In this document: positions 27,496 to 36,604 of the stretch, piece by piece | Layout: the number at the start of each line of letters is the position of its first letter | Numbering within the stretch: the first letter of the stretch is position 1 | Source: Acinetobacter ursingii DSM 16037 = CIP 107286 | Lineage (GTDB): Bacteria > Pseudomonadota > Gammaproteobacteria > Pseudomonadales > Moraxellaceae | Reading direction: 5' to 3' | Length of the DNA: 64,000 nucleotides | NCBI RefSeq assembly: GCF_000368825.1 | Contig: NZ_KB849715.1 | Coordinates: 1 to 64,000, forward strand | Program-made: the position numbers and the translations under genes | The notes under the pieces: model-generated | Told to the model about the DNA's origin: nothing | The model's database searches: none | What the model saw: only the letters and a program-made list of their open reading frames with translations

Positions 27496-28530
27496 TTGGA
27501 TACTATTACTCTTCTTCAGCCCGATGACTGGCACGCTCATTTACGTGATGGTTTAGCCCTACAACGTACTGTTCCTGATTTAGCTCAACAATTTGCCCGC
27601 GCAATCTGTATGCCTAATCTGGTTCCACCAGTAAAAACTGTTGAAGAAGCACTGGCCTACCGTGAACGCATCATGGCGCATGTACCTGAAGGGATAAATT
27701 TTGATCCGCGTATGGTGTTGTATTTCACTGATCAAACATCTCCAGATGAAGTCCGTAAAATTAAAGCTTCAGCACATGTCAATGCAATTAAGCTCTATCC
27801 TGCTGGTGCAACCACCAATTCAGACAATGGGGTCAGTGATATCCGCAAAGTCTATGCGGTGATTGAACAACTCGAAGAACATCAGGTTCCATTATTACTG
27901 CATGGTGAAGTCACTCATCATCATGTAGATATTTTTGATCGTGAAAAACGTTTTCTTGATGAAATTTTATCGCCATTATTAAAACAATTTCCAAAGCTTA
28001 AACTGGTTCTTGAACACATCACCACCAGCGAAGCTGCACATTTTGTACTTGAACATGATCGCAATGTGGCTGCAACTATTACCCCGCAGCACTTATTGTT
28101 TAATCGTAATGATATGTTGGTCGGTGGAGTTAAACCACACTTCTATTGTTTACCGATTTTAAAACGTCAAACGCACCAACAAACATTGATTGAAGTTGCA
28201 ACCAGTGGTAATCCAAAGTTTTTCTTGGGTACAGATAGTGCACCGCATTCGAAAAATGCTAAAGAAAATGCATGTGGCTGTGCAGGCTGCTATAGTGCCC
28301 CCACTGCAATTGAGCTGTATGCGCAAGCATTTGATCAAGTCGGTAAAATTGAACGACTTGAGGGCTTTGCCAGTCACTTTGGGGCAGACTTTTATGGTTT
28401 ACCGCGCAATACGACAACCATTACCTTGGTCAAAGAGGAACAAACCATTCCAGAACAGCTCGATTATCTGGATGGTGAAAAAATTATTCCGCTGTATGCA
28501 GGTAAAACTCTTCAATGGAGGAAAGTGTGA
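27496..28530 (+). CDS. pyrC: Dihydroorotase PyrC
   Basis: PyrC closes the dihydroorotate ring in pyrimidine synthesis. The 344-residue class II enzyme shows zinc ligands in HAHLRDG, the carboxylated Lys in [14 protein letters not shown], His residues in [16 protein letters not shown] and LEHITT, and the catalytic Asp in LGTDSAPH. The start is TTG at 27496, followed by GATACTATT. A stop codon lies three codons upstream and the next in-frame ATG is far inside, so TTG is the only workable start. No clear ribosome site precedes it. Confidence 0.95.
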   Translation: MDTITLLQPDDWHAHLRDGLALQRTVPDLAQQFARAICMPNLVPPVKTVEEALAYRERIMAHVPEGINFDPRMVLYFTDQTSPDEVRKIKASAHVNAIKLYPAGATTNSDNGVSDIRKVYAVIEQLEEHQVPLLLHGEVTHHHVDIFDREKRFLDEILSPLLKQFPKLKLVLEHITTSEAAHFVLEHDRNVAATITPQHLLFNRNDMLVGGVKPHFYCLPILKRQTHQQTLIEVATSGNPKFFLGTDSAPHSKNAKENACGCAGCYSAPTAIELYAQAFDQVGKIERLEGFASHFGADFYGLPRNTTTITLVKEEQTIPEQLDYLDGEKIIPLYAGKTLQWRKV

Positions 28531-29180
28531 ACCAACAAATCAGCGCTCCACCCGTGATTGGGCAGCGTTTTCGTGGTTTTTTGCCTGTTGTAGTCGATGT
28601 CGAAACAGCGGGCTTTAATTCACAAACAGATGCTTTACTCGAAATCGCCTGTATTCCGATTGTTTATAACGAAGCAGGTCAGTTTGTACCTGGTGAGGCT
28701 TATCATGCGCACATCAATCCATTTGAAGGCGCTAATCTTGATCGAAGATCTTTAGATTTTATTGGGATTGATCCTTTTAACCCCATGCGTGTTGCCATGG
28801 CTGAAGATGAAAAAACAGCGCTACGCCGTATTTTTAAATCGCTCAATGAGGTGCGTCGTCAACAACAATGTACCCATGCGGTACTGGTTGGTCATAATGC
28901 GCATTTTGATCTTGGTTTTTTACAAGCAGCGATTGCACGTACTTCAACCAAAAATCAGAATCCATTTCATAGCTTCTCGGTGTTTGATACCGTAACTTTA
29001 AGCGCTGTCATGTTTGGTCAAACAGTATTGGCAAGGGCCTGTATTCAGGCTGGAATCGAGTTTGACGGTAAAGAAGCACATTCGGCTTTGTACGATACAC
29101 AAAAGACGGCTGAACTGTTTTGCTATATTTTGAACAAACTCGCTCCTTACTTACTTGACACTTTACCGGCGGATTCTTAA
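28527..29180 (+). CDS. rnt: Ribonuclease T
   Basis: RNase T trims the 3' ends of tRNA and other stable RNAs, removing the last bases before CCA turnover. The 217-residue DEDDh exonuclease has Exo [11 protein letters not shown], Exo [13 protein letters not shown] and Exo [16 protein letters not shown], with all four acidic residues and the His. The GTG at 28527 overlaps the pyrC stop (GTGA) and has GGAGG five bases upstream. The ATG at 28515 contains that ribosome site and is therefore unlikely. A tRNA gene follows directly. Confidence 0.93.
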   Translation: MNQQISAPPVIGQRFRGFLPVVVDVETAGFNSQTDALLEIACIPIVYNEAGQFVPGEAYHAHINPFEGANLDRRSLDFIGIDPFNPMRVAMAEDEKTALRRIFKSLNEVRRQQQCTHAVLVGHNAHFDLGFLQAAIARTSTKNQNPFHSFSVFDTVTLSAVMFGQTVLARACIQAGIEFDGKEAHSALYDTQKTAELFCYILNKLAPYLLDTLPADS

Positions 29181-29183
29181 GAT
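29155..29183 (+). promoter_or_regulatory. Promoter of tRNA-Glu overlapping the rnt stop codon
   Basis: TTGACA (29155-29160) and TAAGAT (29178-29183) are 17 bp apart. The first three bases of the -10 element are the rnt stop codon TAA. The tRNA starts 15 bp after the -10 element. The promoter is thus embedded in the 3' end of the coding sequence. Confidence 0.75.
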
Positions 29184-29198
29184 ACCGCCATCCTCAAC

Positions 29199-29274
29199 GT
29201 CCCTATCGTCTAGAGGCCTAGGACATCGCCCTTTCACGGCGGTAACCGGGGTTCGAATCCCCGTAGGGACGCCA
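29199..29274 (+). tRNA. tRNA-Glu (anticodon TTC)
   Basis: A 76-nt cloverleaf with acceptor arms GTCCCTA and TAGGGAC, D-arm CGTCTAGAGGCCTAGGACA, anticodon stem CGCC/GGCG around CTTTCAC (anticodon TTC) and T-arm CCGGGGTTCGAATCCCCG. CCA is encoded. It stands 18 bp after rnt. No strong terminator is obvious before the permease gene. Confidence 0.97.
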
Positions 29275-29396
29275 TATTTTTAAAATCCTTTCTTTTTTAT
29301 TGTGCCTATTGGCTATTGTTTGTCTGCCTCAAGATTGCACATTTCTAATTTTTCTCTACAATAGCGCGCTTGTCCATTTTGAACGTGACGTTGTGT

Positions 29397-30815
29397 ATGC
29401 AACCATCTGAATCTTCAAATATCACCTCATCCAGTGATTCTGCTCCATTAAAACGAGCAATGAGTACGCGCCATTTGGTTATGCTTTCTTTAGGCGGTGC
29501 AATTGGTACAGGTCTTTTTTTAGGCTCAGGTGAAGTCATTTCTCAAACAGGCCCAGTTGGAGCAATTCTTGCCTATATTTTAGGTGGATTGATTGCCTAC
29601 ATGGTGATGCTGTGTTTAGGCGAATTAGCTGTACATATGCCTGTTTCTGGTTCTTTTGGGGCGTATGCAGCCAAATATATTGGCCCAAGTACAGGCTATA
29701 TGGTGTCGTGGCTCTACTGGCTGACATGGACAGCAACGCTCGGAACCGAGTTTACCGCCGCGGCATTACTGATGCAGGAATGGTTTCCTCATATTTCGAT
29801 GTGGATCTGGACACTGATCTTTGCAGCCACTATTTTCACACTCAATCTCAGCTCGACCAAAATTTTTGCTGAATCGGAGTTTTGGCTTTCACTGGTGAAA
29901 GTCATAACCGTCATCAGTTTTATTATTTTAGGCTTGCTGGCTATTGTGGGCTTCATTTCATTTCATGGTTATGAATCAGCTCCTCTATTTAGTAATTTAA
30001 CTGCACAAGGCTGGTTTCCTCAGGGATTCATGCCGATTTTCGCTACCATGCTGATTGTGAACTTTGCTTTTTCGGGTACAGAACTGATTGGTGTTGCAGC
30101 AGGCGAAACAAAAGATCCTGCGGATAATGTCCCCAAAGCGATTAATGCAGCAATCTGGCGTTTATTGATCTTCTTTGTGGGTACAATTATTGTGATCAGT
30201 GCCCTACTGCCTTTTGAACAAGCAGGTTTAGGCGGTCATAGTGTGAGTAATAGTCCGTTTGTTACGGTATTTAACTACATTGGGATTCCTTATGCGGATG
30301 ATATTATTCGTTTCGTGATTATCACTGCGCTACTTTCCGCAGCCAATTCAGGTTTATATGCTGCTTCACGGATGATGTGGTCACTCTCCTCACAGCAACA
30401 TTTACCACGTATTTTTTCTAAACTCACCAAAAGTGGTACACCTATTGTTGCCTTAATTGTGACTATGTTCGGTGCAATTCCAGGACTATTATCTGAGCAA
30501 TTTGCACCTGAAACGATTTTTAAAAATCTCTTGGGTGTAGCAGCATTTACCATGGTTGTGGTCTGGATGAGTATCTGTTTAAGTCAGTTTAATTTCAGAA
30601 GACAATGGTATAAGACAGGTCATACAGTTCAGGATTTGAAATTTGCAGCGCCACTTTTTCCAATTGTGCCGATTTTAGGGTTTTTCTTCTGCCTGATTAC
30701 TTGCTTAAGTATGGCGGCGGATCCTGAAATGCTGACAGGTTTTATTTGCTGTCTAATTTTTATTGCTTTGTGCTATGTGAGCCATTTTATATTTTATCGT
30801 AATTCGAATCATTAA
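29397..30815 (+). CDS. Amino-acid permease, AAT family (APC superfamily)
   Basis: A 472-residue inner-membrane permease with about 12 hydrophobic helices. The first holds the substrate-binding Gly motif SLGGAIGTGLFLGSG, followed by MPVSGSFGAYAAKYIGPSTG. GTELIGVAAGETKDPADNVP is the AAT-family block that resembles LysP, AroP and GABA permeases. The substrate cannot be fixed from sequence; the VSGSF and ELIGVAAGE regions look most LysP-like. I use the ATG at 29397; a TTG nine codons upstream is in frame. Confidence 0.85.
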   Translation: MQPSESSNITSSSDSAPLKRAMSTRHLVMLSLGGAIGTGLFLGSGEVISQTGPVGAILAYILGGLIAYMVMLCLGELAVHMPVSGSFGAYAAKYIGPSTGYMVSWLYWLTWTATLGTEFTAAALLMQEWFPHISMWIWTLIFAATIFTLNLSSTKIFAESEFWLSLVKVITVISFIILGLLAIVGFISFHGYESAPLFSNLTAQGWFPQGFMPIFATMLIVNFAFSGTELIGVAAGETKDPADNVPKAINAAIWRLLIFFVGTIIVISALLPFEQAGLGGHSVSNSPFVTVFNYIGIPYADDIIRFVIITALLSAANSGLYAASRMMWSLSSQQHLPRIFSKLTKSGTPIVALIVTMFGAIPGLLSEQFAPETIFKNLLGVAAFTMVVVWMSICLSQFNFRRQWYKTGHTVQDLKFAAPLFPIVPILGFFFCLITCLSMAADPEMLTGFICCLIFIALCYVSHFIFYRNSNH

Positions 30816-30838
30816 ACGCTAATAACTTCATTTTTCTA

Positions 30839-30871
30839 GCAAAAGTGTAGCAAATCGCTACACTTTTTTTA
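30839..30871 (+). terminator. Terminator of the permease gene
   Basis: AAAAGTGTAGC pairs with GCTACACTTTT around AAATC and is followed by a run of T. It lies about 25 bp after the stop codon. Confidence 0.9.
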
Positions 30872-30939
30872 TTTGTATGGCTGGTATCTCCAGACCTCTC
30901 AGTGCTACAGTCAAATCAAGCATAAGAATAATTGATACC

Positions 30940-31869
30940 ATGAAAATGAAACTAATTTTTATACACGGTGCACAACAACAAGGCTTTGATGCTCAAGGCT
31001 TACAAAATCACTGGTTAAATATTTTTAAACTCGGTTTAGATCATCTTGATGTTCAGGTTCCATTTCAAAATCTTAATCTAGCTTTTCCTTACTATGGCGA
31101 TTTAATCCATCAACATCGATTGGCGCAATTAGATACGCCCTTAGATGCTTTTATGCCACAAGCATGGCAAGACTGGCATTTACCCTATTTACAAAATCCT
31201 GAACCGCAACAGATTGATCAGGATCGAAAATTAATTCCTTTATTGGCGAAACACCATGAGGAATTAAGTTTGACTTCGCGTTTATATTTGTTTTCGCATT
31301 TAGCCAAAGATCATGTATTACGTGAATTTGTGATGTTATTAAACAAATTTCCCAAATTGCATGAAAATATGTTGCATCGATATATTCTGGAAGTGTATTT
31401 GTATCTCGCCAATCCAGACTTTATGAATGATGTACATCAGCGTGTGATTCAATCTTTTGACGAAGATGAAGAATACATCATTGTGGCACATTCACTCGGA
31501 ACGGTGATTGCCTATAATTTACTGCAACAGCTTTCAAAGAAAGTAAAAATAAAGCGCTTCATTACTCTTGCTTCACCACTGGCTTTTCGAGTAGTGCAAT
31601 CCAGACTGAATCGTCCAACAGAACAACTCGAAGCCTTGCAAGGAGATTGGCATAATTTTTATTCGCATGAAGACTATTTGACCACTTTTCCGCTTGATCA
31701 TAGCTTTTTCAATTTTCAACCGTCGATTATCAATCAAGGAATTTCGACTTTTGCGCATAAACCTCATGAGATCGTAGGTTATTTACAGCATCCTTTAGTG
31801 GTACAAAGCATTATTGAATCGATTTGTCCAAATGAAGCCTTGAGGCTAGATCCAGAACAAGCGAGTTAA
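30940..31869 (+). CDS. Alpha/beta-hydrolase-like protein of unknown function
   Basis: A 309-residue cytoplasmic protein. LIFIHGAQQQGFDAQG near the N-terminus is the strand and oxyanion-hole region. IIVAHSLGTVIAYNLLQQL near residue 185 is the nucleophile elbow (His-Ser-Leu-Gly) of a serine hydrolase, and FITLASPLAFRVVQ follows. This resembles PGAP1-like or lipase-type proteins. The start at ATG 30940 drops 21 non-conserved-looking codons. It stands alone between a terminator and fdhD, and the substrate is unknown. Confidence 0.65.
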   Translation: MKMKLIFIHGAQQQGFDAQGLQNHWLNIFKLGLDHLDVQVPFQNLNLAFPYYGDLIHQHRLAQLDTPLDAFMPQAWQDWHLPYLQNPEPQQIDQDRKLIPLLAKHHEELSLTSRLYLFSHLAKDHVLREFVMLLNKFPKLHENMLHRYILEVYLYLANPDFMNDVHQRVIQSFDEDEEYIIVAHSLGTVIAYNLLQQLSKKVKIKRFITLASPLAFRVVQSRLNRPTEQLEALQGDWHNFYSHEDYLTTFPLDHSFFNFQPSIINQGISTFAHKPHEIVGYLQHPLVVQSIIESICPNEALRLDPEQAS

Positions 31870-31923
31870 AACTCAAGTTTGACAGTGAAATTGAAAATTC
31901 AGCACAAATTAAATCGTAGGGTT

Positions 31924-32721
31924 TTAATCGTTATATAGCACATAGCCGTGTCCTCGACAAAATGCAGCCAAAGCCAAACCTGAATGTTTAGCCATCTCAA
32001 TCGCCAAACTGGTGGGGGCAGAAATACATGCGAGTAAGGCAATGTTCAGTCGAGCACATTTTCGTACCAATTCATAACTGGCTCGACTGGTCATGAGCAC
32101 AAAACCATTGGAAACATCCAATTGTTGCTGTGCAATATATCCAAGTAACTTGTCCAGTGCATTATGTCGTCCTACATCTTCAAACAAAATGCAAATTTCA
32201 CCATTCACTACCCATGCAGCGGCGTGTGCTCCTCCAGTCAATGCTGTGATTTTTTGTTTTGCATTTAACTGTAAAACTGCTTGTGGAATATCATTGAGCC
32301 ATGTCGATAAAAATTTGGTACTGACTGACGTTACATCCTGATGAAGCTGTTGTAGACTTTCTATCCCACAAAGTCCACAACCAGTACGACCAGTCATAGC
32401 ACGACGATGCTGCTTCAATGCCGCAAAAGCACGCGATGAAATCGTCATGCCTACCTGAATCCCTAGCTCATTTTCTACAATGTCAAGTGTGTAGAGTTCA
32501 GCGAGATGTTGCAGAATACCTTCCGATAAACTAAAACCTTTGGCAAAGACGTCAAGATCCGTCGGAGTCACCATCATCACGGCATGAGAAATCCCATTGT
32601 AAACCAGTGCTACAGGGGTTTCTTGCACGACGTCGTCTAACTGCTCCTGAACACTTCCATGACTATAACGCTGAACGATCAAAGGTTCATAACCTAATGG
32701 CGACTGTAAGGTATCATCCAT
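31924..32721 (-). CDS. fdhD: Formate dehydrogenase sulfurtransferase FdhD
   Basis: FdhD passes sulfur from the cysteine desulfurase IscS to the molybdenum cofactor of formate dehydrogenases. The 266-residue protein has the essential CxxC motif in TGRTGCGLCGIESL, plus FAKGFSLSEGIL, FEDVGRHNALDKLLGY and MTSRASYELVRKCA of the family. The ATG at 32721 has AAGGA upstream; the frame is open for 20 more codons. It lies 59 bp downstream of the molybdoenzyme gene it probably serves. Confidence 0.93.
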   Translation of the reverse strand: MDDTLQSPLGYEPLIVQRYSHGSVQEQLDDVVQETPVALVYNGISHAVMMVTPTDLDVFAKGFSLSEGILQHLAELYTLDIVENELGIQVGMTISSRAFAALKQHRRAMTGRTGCGLCGIESLQQLHQDVTSVSTKFLSTWLNDIPQAVLQLNAKQKITALTGGAHAAAWVVNGEICILFEDVGRHNALDKLLGYIAQQQLDVSNGFVLMTSRASYELVRKCARLNIALLACISAPTSLAIEMAKHSGLALAAFCRGHGYVLYND

Positions 32722-32780
32722 CGATTTTTCCTTATCAGAAAATGGCGCTTTTGACACGCCATTTCCACATGAATAGAACA

Positions 32781-35192
32781 CTAACTGACTTTCGTCGTAG
32801 CAATAATTTGATCGGCTTTCTCAGGATCAACCTCTGCCGCCAGATTAAAATGTTCAGGCGCATGTCCTACATGCAAAATCACTGGCACACTTTTAGAAGC
32901 TGGTATCTTGGCGTATTTGTCATGGCTACTCAGCGCCACAAGTGGATTAGTTTCAGGATAGTAAGCCGCCAAACTTCCACGCGGGATGTTATAAGGCACA
33001 ATCCGAAAACTATGCACAATGCGCTTTATCCCATCTGAATAAATACTTTCAATATCGACCCATTGATCAGGCTGAAAACCTGCTGCTTCAATATCCTGTT
33101 CATTCATAAATAAGACACGGCGCTGTCCATATACCCCTCGATAACGGTCATCCAGACCATACAAAGTCGTATTGTATTGATCATGCGAACGTGTGGTCAT
33201 GAGTGTATAGACTTTAGCCTCGGTGTAAGCATCTGCATAGCGATGTTCGTGATCTGCATAGACTTCCGAAATCGGAGTAATTAAAAATTGCGCCTTGCCA
33301 CTTGGCGTATTCCAGATATGTTGATTGGCAGGGTGTTCCAAATGAAAACCGCCGGGTTGATAAACACGCTGATTAAAGTCATGAAACTCATCAAAGACTT
33401 CCGAAATCGCATCACGAATACGATCATAACTTTCGATATACCAACGCCATTTGATTTGACTCTTAGGCAAGGTTGCTTCGGCAATTCTGGCGATAATATC
33501 GGGCTCAGAGAGTAAATCTGATGAAATCGGTTCATTGCGTCCAGCAGACAAATGTACATTACTCATAGAATCTTCAACGGAAATTGACTGTGGCCCATGT
33601 TTTTGGATATCAACTTCAGTACGCCCCAAACAGGGCAACATTAAGGCATCTTGTCCACAAACCAGATGACTTCGATTCATTTTCGTGGTGATGTGTACCG
33701 TCAAATTACAAGCACGTAAGGCTTGCTGAGTATATTCAGTGTCAGGTGTGGCAACCGCAAAATTCCCTCCTAAGCCAATGAAAACTTTGACTCGCCCTTC
33801 TGCCATCGCTTTAATGGTTTCAACCACACCCATGCCATTTTCTCGCGGAGATTGAATACCAAATACCCGATCAATATTGTCCAGCATTTTAGGACTTGGC
33901 AGTTCATTAATGCCCATGGTTCGGTCACCCTGAACGTTACTATGACCACGAATCGGTGCCAAACCCGCACCAGGACGACCGATATGCCCCCGCGCTAACA
34001 TGAGATTGGCAAGCATATGTACATTGGCTGTACCATGACGATGCTGGGTAATGCCCATGCCCCAACAGAAAATGGCACGTTTGGATTCAAGATAAAGCTT
34101 GGCTAATGCCTCCAGATGTTCAGGGCTAAGACCCGTATGCGGATGAATGTCTGACCATGAAGTATTTTGCACTTCTGCACGCATTTCTTCAAAACCAATC
34201 GTATTCACCACAATAAATGAGCGATCAAATACACTTTCCTTCGATTTGGCAATCGCCTGTTGATCCCACTCTAACAGGTGTTTAAGCATTCCAAACATAA
34301 TGGCATAATCACCGCCCACTTTCGGTTGAAAATAATAGCGGCTAATCGGTGTGCTACCATTAGTGATCATTTCCAAGGGCGCTTGTGGATCCTGAAAACG
34401 CTCCAAGCCACGTTCTTTTAAAGGATTAATTGCAATAATAGTTCCACCGCGTTTCGATACTTCTCTTAAGGTCGCGAGCATTCGAGGATGATTGGTCCCC
34501 GGATTATGACCGAAACTAAAAATCGCATCTGCCTGATCGAAATCATCTAGTGTCACGGTCCCCTTGCCTAAACCAATCGAATCTTTTAAACCGACGCTGG
34601 TGGTTTCATGGCACATGTTGGAACAATCAGGAAAATTATTGGTGCCATAACTTCGCACAAAAAGCTGATACAGGAAAGCAGCCTCGTTACTGGCTCGTCC
34701 TGAAGTATAAAATGCGGCTTGATTAGGATCATCCAATGCCTGTAGATGCTTGGCAATCAACTCAAAGGCCTCATCCCAGCTAATAGGAACGTATTTGTCC
34801 GTTACGACATCGTAACGCATCGGATCGGTAATCCGCCCTGCATCTTCCAGAAAAAAGTCACTTTGTTCAGTTAACCAGCTTACCGTATGTGTTGCAAAAA
34901 ACTCAGGACTGACACGTTTACTGGTAGCTTCAAATGCAACTGCTTTTGCACCATTCTCACAAAAATTAAAAGCATGCGCATCTTTCTTTTCTGGCCATGC
35001 GCATCCCGGACAGTCAAAACCTGTCGGCTGATTAATATTGAGCAGTGAAATAGAACCTTTTTTGAACGTTTCCTGACGTTTTAAATTTCGGGCTACACTG
35101 AGTAAGGCTCCCCAACCTCCAGCAGGTTGATCGTAGGGTTCAATTCTTGCATAGCCATGATCGTGTTCTGGCTTTTGATTATCATGATCCAT
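32781..35192 (-). CDS. FdhF/YdeP-family molybdopterin oxidoreductase (formate dehydrogenase alpha-like)
   Basis: A large molybdopterin enzyme of 803 residues. Near the N-terminus FDCPGCAWP (Cys61, Cys64) and Cys78 could bind an iron-sulfur cluster. The cofactor domains include WDEAFELIAKHLQAL, FYTSGRASNEAAFLYQ and the C-terminal MTTRSHDQYNTT. The segment NNFPDCSNMCHETTSVGL aligns with the selenocysteine site of E. coli FdhF, with Cys194 in that place. There is no signal peptide and no small-subunit gene nearby. The ATG at 35192 has AGG seven bases upstream. The natural substrate of the YdeP group is uncertain. Confidence 0.85.
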   Translation of the reverse strand: MDHDNQKPEHDHGYARIEPYDQPAGGWGALLSVARNLKRQETFKKGSISLLNINQPTGFDCPGCAWPEKKDAHAFNFCENGAKAVAFEATSKRVSPEFFATHTVSWLTEQSDFFLEDAGRITDPMRYDVVTDKYVPISWDEAFELIAKHLQALDDPNQAAFYTSGRASNEAAFLYQLFVRSYGTNNFPDCSNMCHETTSVGLKDSIGLGKGTVTLDDFDQADAIFSFGHNPGTNHPRMLATLREVSKRGGTIIAINPLKERGLERFQDPQAPLEMITNGSTPISRYYFQPKVGGDYAIMFGMLKHLLEWDQQAIAKSKESVFDRSFIVVNTIGFEEMRAEVQNTSWSDIHPHTGLSPEHLEALAKLYLESKRAIFCWGMGITQHRHGTANVHMLANLMLARGHIGRPGAGLAPIRGHSNVQGDRTMGINELPSPKMLDNIDRVFGIQSPRENGMGVVETIKAMAEGRVKVFIGLGGNFAVATPDTEYTQQALRACNLTVHITTKMNRSHLVCGQDALMLPCLGRTEVDIQKHGPQSISVEDSMSNVHLSAGRNEPISSDLLSEPDIIARIAEATLPKSQIKWRWYIESYDRIRDAISEVFDEFHDFNQRVYQPGGFHLEHPANQHIWNTPSGKAQFLITPISEVYADHEHRYADAYTEAKVYTLMTTRSHDQYNTTLYGLDDRYRGVYGQRRVLFMNEQDIEAAGFQPDQWVDIESIYSDGIKRIVHSFRIVPYNIPRGSLAAYYPETNPLVALSSHDKYAKIPASKSVPVILHVGHAPEHFNLAAEVDPEKADQIIATTKVS

Positions 35193-35417
35193 CACTTCAC
35201 CTGCCGTTATTTATATTGTAAGAGACGATTAAACACATTAAATTCATCATCGAAAGCAAATCGTGGTTCTATATTTTCTGTTCCTGGATTTTCTGGTTCT
35301 GGAATTTTATATATGTGGGTTCAATGTTTGGACTTAATTTATCTTGATCTTTGAATGAATATCTACTTTTCAAACCCGATTTTCAATGCGTTATTACATA
35401 AATCTAAACAGATCAAA

Positions 35418-35443
35418 ATAAAAAACTCCACAAAAGTGGAGTC
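35418..35443 (-). terminator. Terminator of the FabH-like gene
   Basis: On the minus strand ACTCCAC pairs with GTGGAGT around TTTT and is followed by TTTTTT. It lies about 20 bp after the stop at 35465. Confidence 0.82.
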
Positions 35444-35464
35444 TCAAAATTTTTAAATCAGAAC

Positions 35465-36574
35465 TTAGCCTGCTTTGCGCTTTTGTACAATGAGCGAACC
35501 GACTGAGTAACCTGCACCGAATGAACAAATCACACCGTATTCACCCGCATCGACCTGATTACCCGTACGATGCAAGGCAATGATCACCCCAGCCGATGAG
35601 GTATTGGCAAATTCATCCAGAATAATCGGTGTACGATCAGCTTCGGCTTCTTTACCCAAAACTAATTTTGCAACCAGTTGGTTCATATTGGCATTGGCTT
35701 GATGTAACCAGAAACGTTTAACATCATCCGCGGGGATCTGCATTTTTTCCAGTTGACCTGTAATGATTTTGGCAACCAAAGGACAAACATCTTTAAATAC
35801 TTTACGGCCATCCTGACGGAACTGTTTGTCGTCACGACTGGTTTCTTCACTACTGTTTAAGAAGCCAAAGTTATTACGGATATTATTGGAGAACTGAGTA
35901 AACAAATGAATATCTAGAATTTCAAAACCTTCTTTGGTTTCGGTGTCTTCAATAATTGAAGCGGTGGCAACATCACCAAAAATAAAGTGACAGTCACGTG
36001 AACGATAATCGGTATGTCCTGATGTAATCTCAACATTGACCAATAATACGCGGCGCGCACCTGATTTAATCGCATCAGCGGCTTGTTTTAGACCAAAAGT
36101 TGCGGCTGAACAGGCGACATTCATGTCATAAGCATAACCTTGAATGCCTAATGCTGACTGAATTTCAATGGCAACAGCAGGGTAAGCACGCTGGATATTT
36201 GAACAAGCCAAAATCACCACGTCGATATCTTCTGGCCCTACGCCTGCATTTTGCATGGCTTGTTTGGCTGCAATCACGCCCCACTCTGCTTGTAATGAAA
36301 TCTCATCATCACTGCGTTCACGCAAGTGTGGACGTAATCGTGCTGGATCAAGTACCCCTGATTTTTCAACCACATAACGACTTTTAACACCAGATGCTTT
36401 TTCAATAAAATCAGCACTTGAACCACGACGCTCAGGCAACTCGCCTACGGCTATTTTATCTGCATTTTCTGTATTGTAACGTTCCACATAAGCATTAAGC
36501 GTTTCAACCAGTTCTTCGTTGCTGATTGTTTCGGTCGGATGAAATAGACCAGTTCCAGTAATACGGATGCCCAT
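35465..36574 (-). CDS. Beta-ketoacyl-ACP synthase III family protein (FabH2-like)
   Basis: A thiolase-fold condensing enzyme of 369 residues. The catalytic triad is visible: Cys in [10 protein letters not shown], His in [14 protein letters not shown] and Asn in [29 protein letters not shown] is the C-terminal Gly-rich block. At 369 residues it is longer than housekeeping FabH (about 320). The insert at about 30-60 ([20 protein letters not shown]) resembles the FabH2 type of Pseudomonas, which uses medium-chain acyl-CoA. It has its own terminator and sits alone downstream of hrpA. Confidence 0.83.
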   Translation of the reverse strand: MGIRITGTGLFHPTETISNEELVETLNAYVERYNTENADKIAVGELPERRGSSADFIEKASGVKSRYVVEKSGVLDPARLRPHLRERSDDEISLQAEWGVIAAKQAMQNAGVGPEDIDVVILACSNIQRAYPAVAIEIQSALGIQGYAYDMNVACSAATFGLKQAADAIKSGARRVLLVNVEITSGHTDYRSRDCHFIFGDVATASIIEDTETKEGFEILDIHLFTQFSNNIRNNFGFLNSSEETSRDDKQFRQDGRKVFKDVCPLVAKIITGQLEKMQIPADDVKRFWLHQANANMNQLVAKLVLGKEAEADRTPIILDEFANTSSAGVIIALHRTGNQVDAGEYGVICSFGAGYSVGSLIVQKRKAG

Positions 36575-36604
36575 GTAAAACTCCTTGTTAAGAATGTAAG
36601 TATT

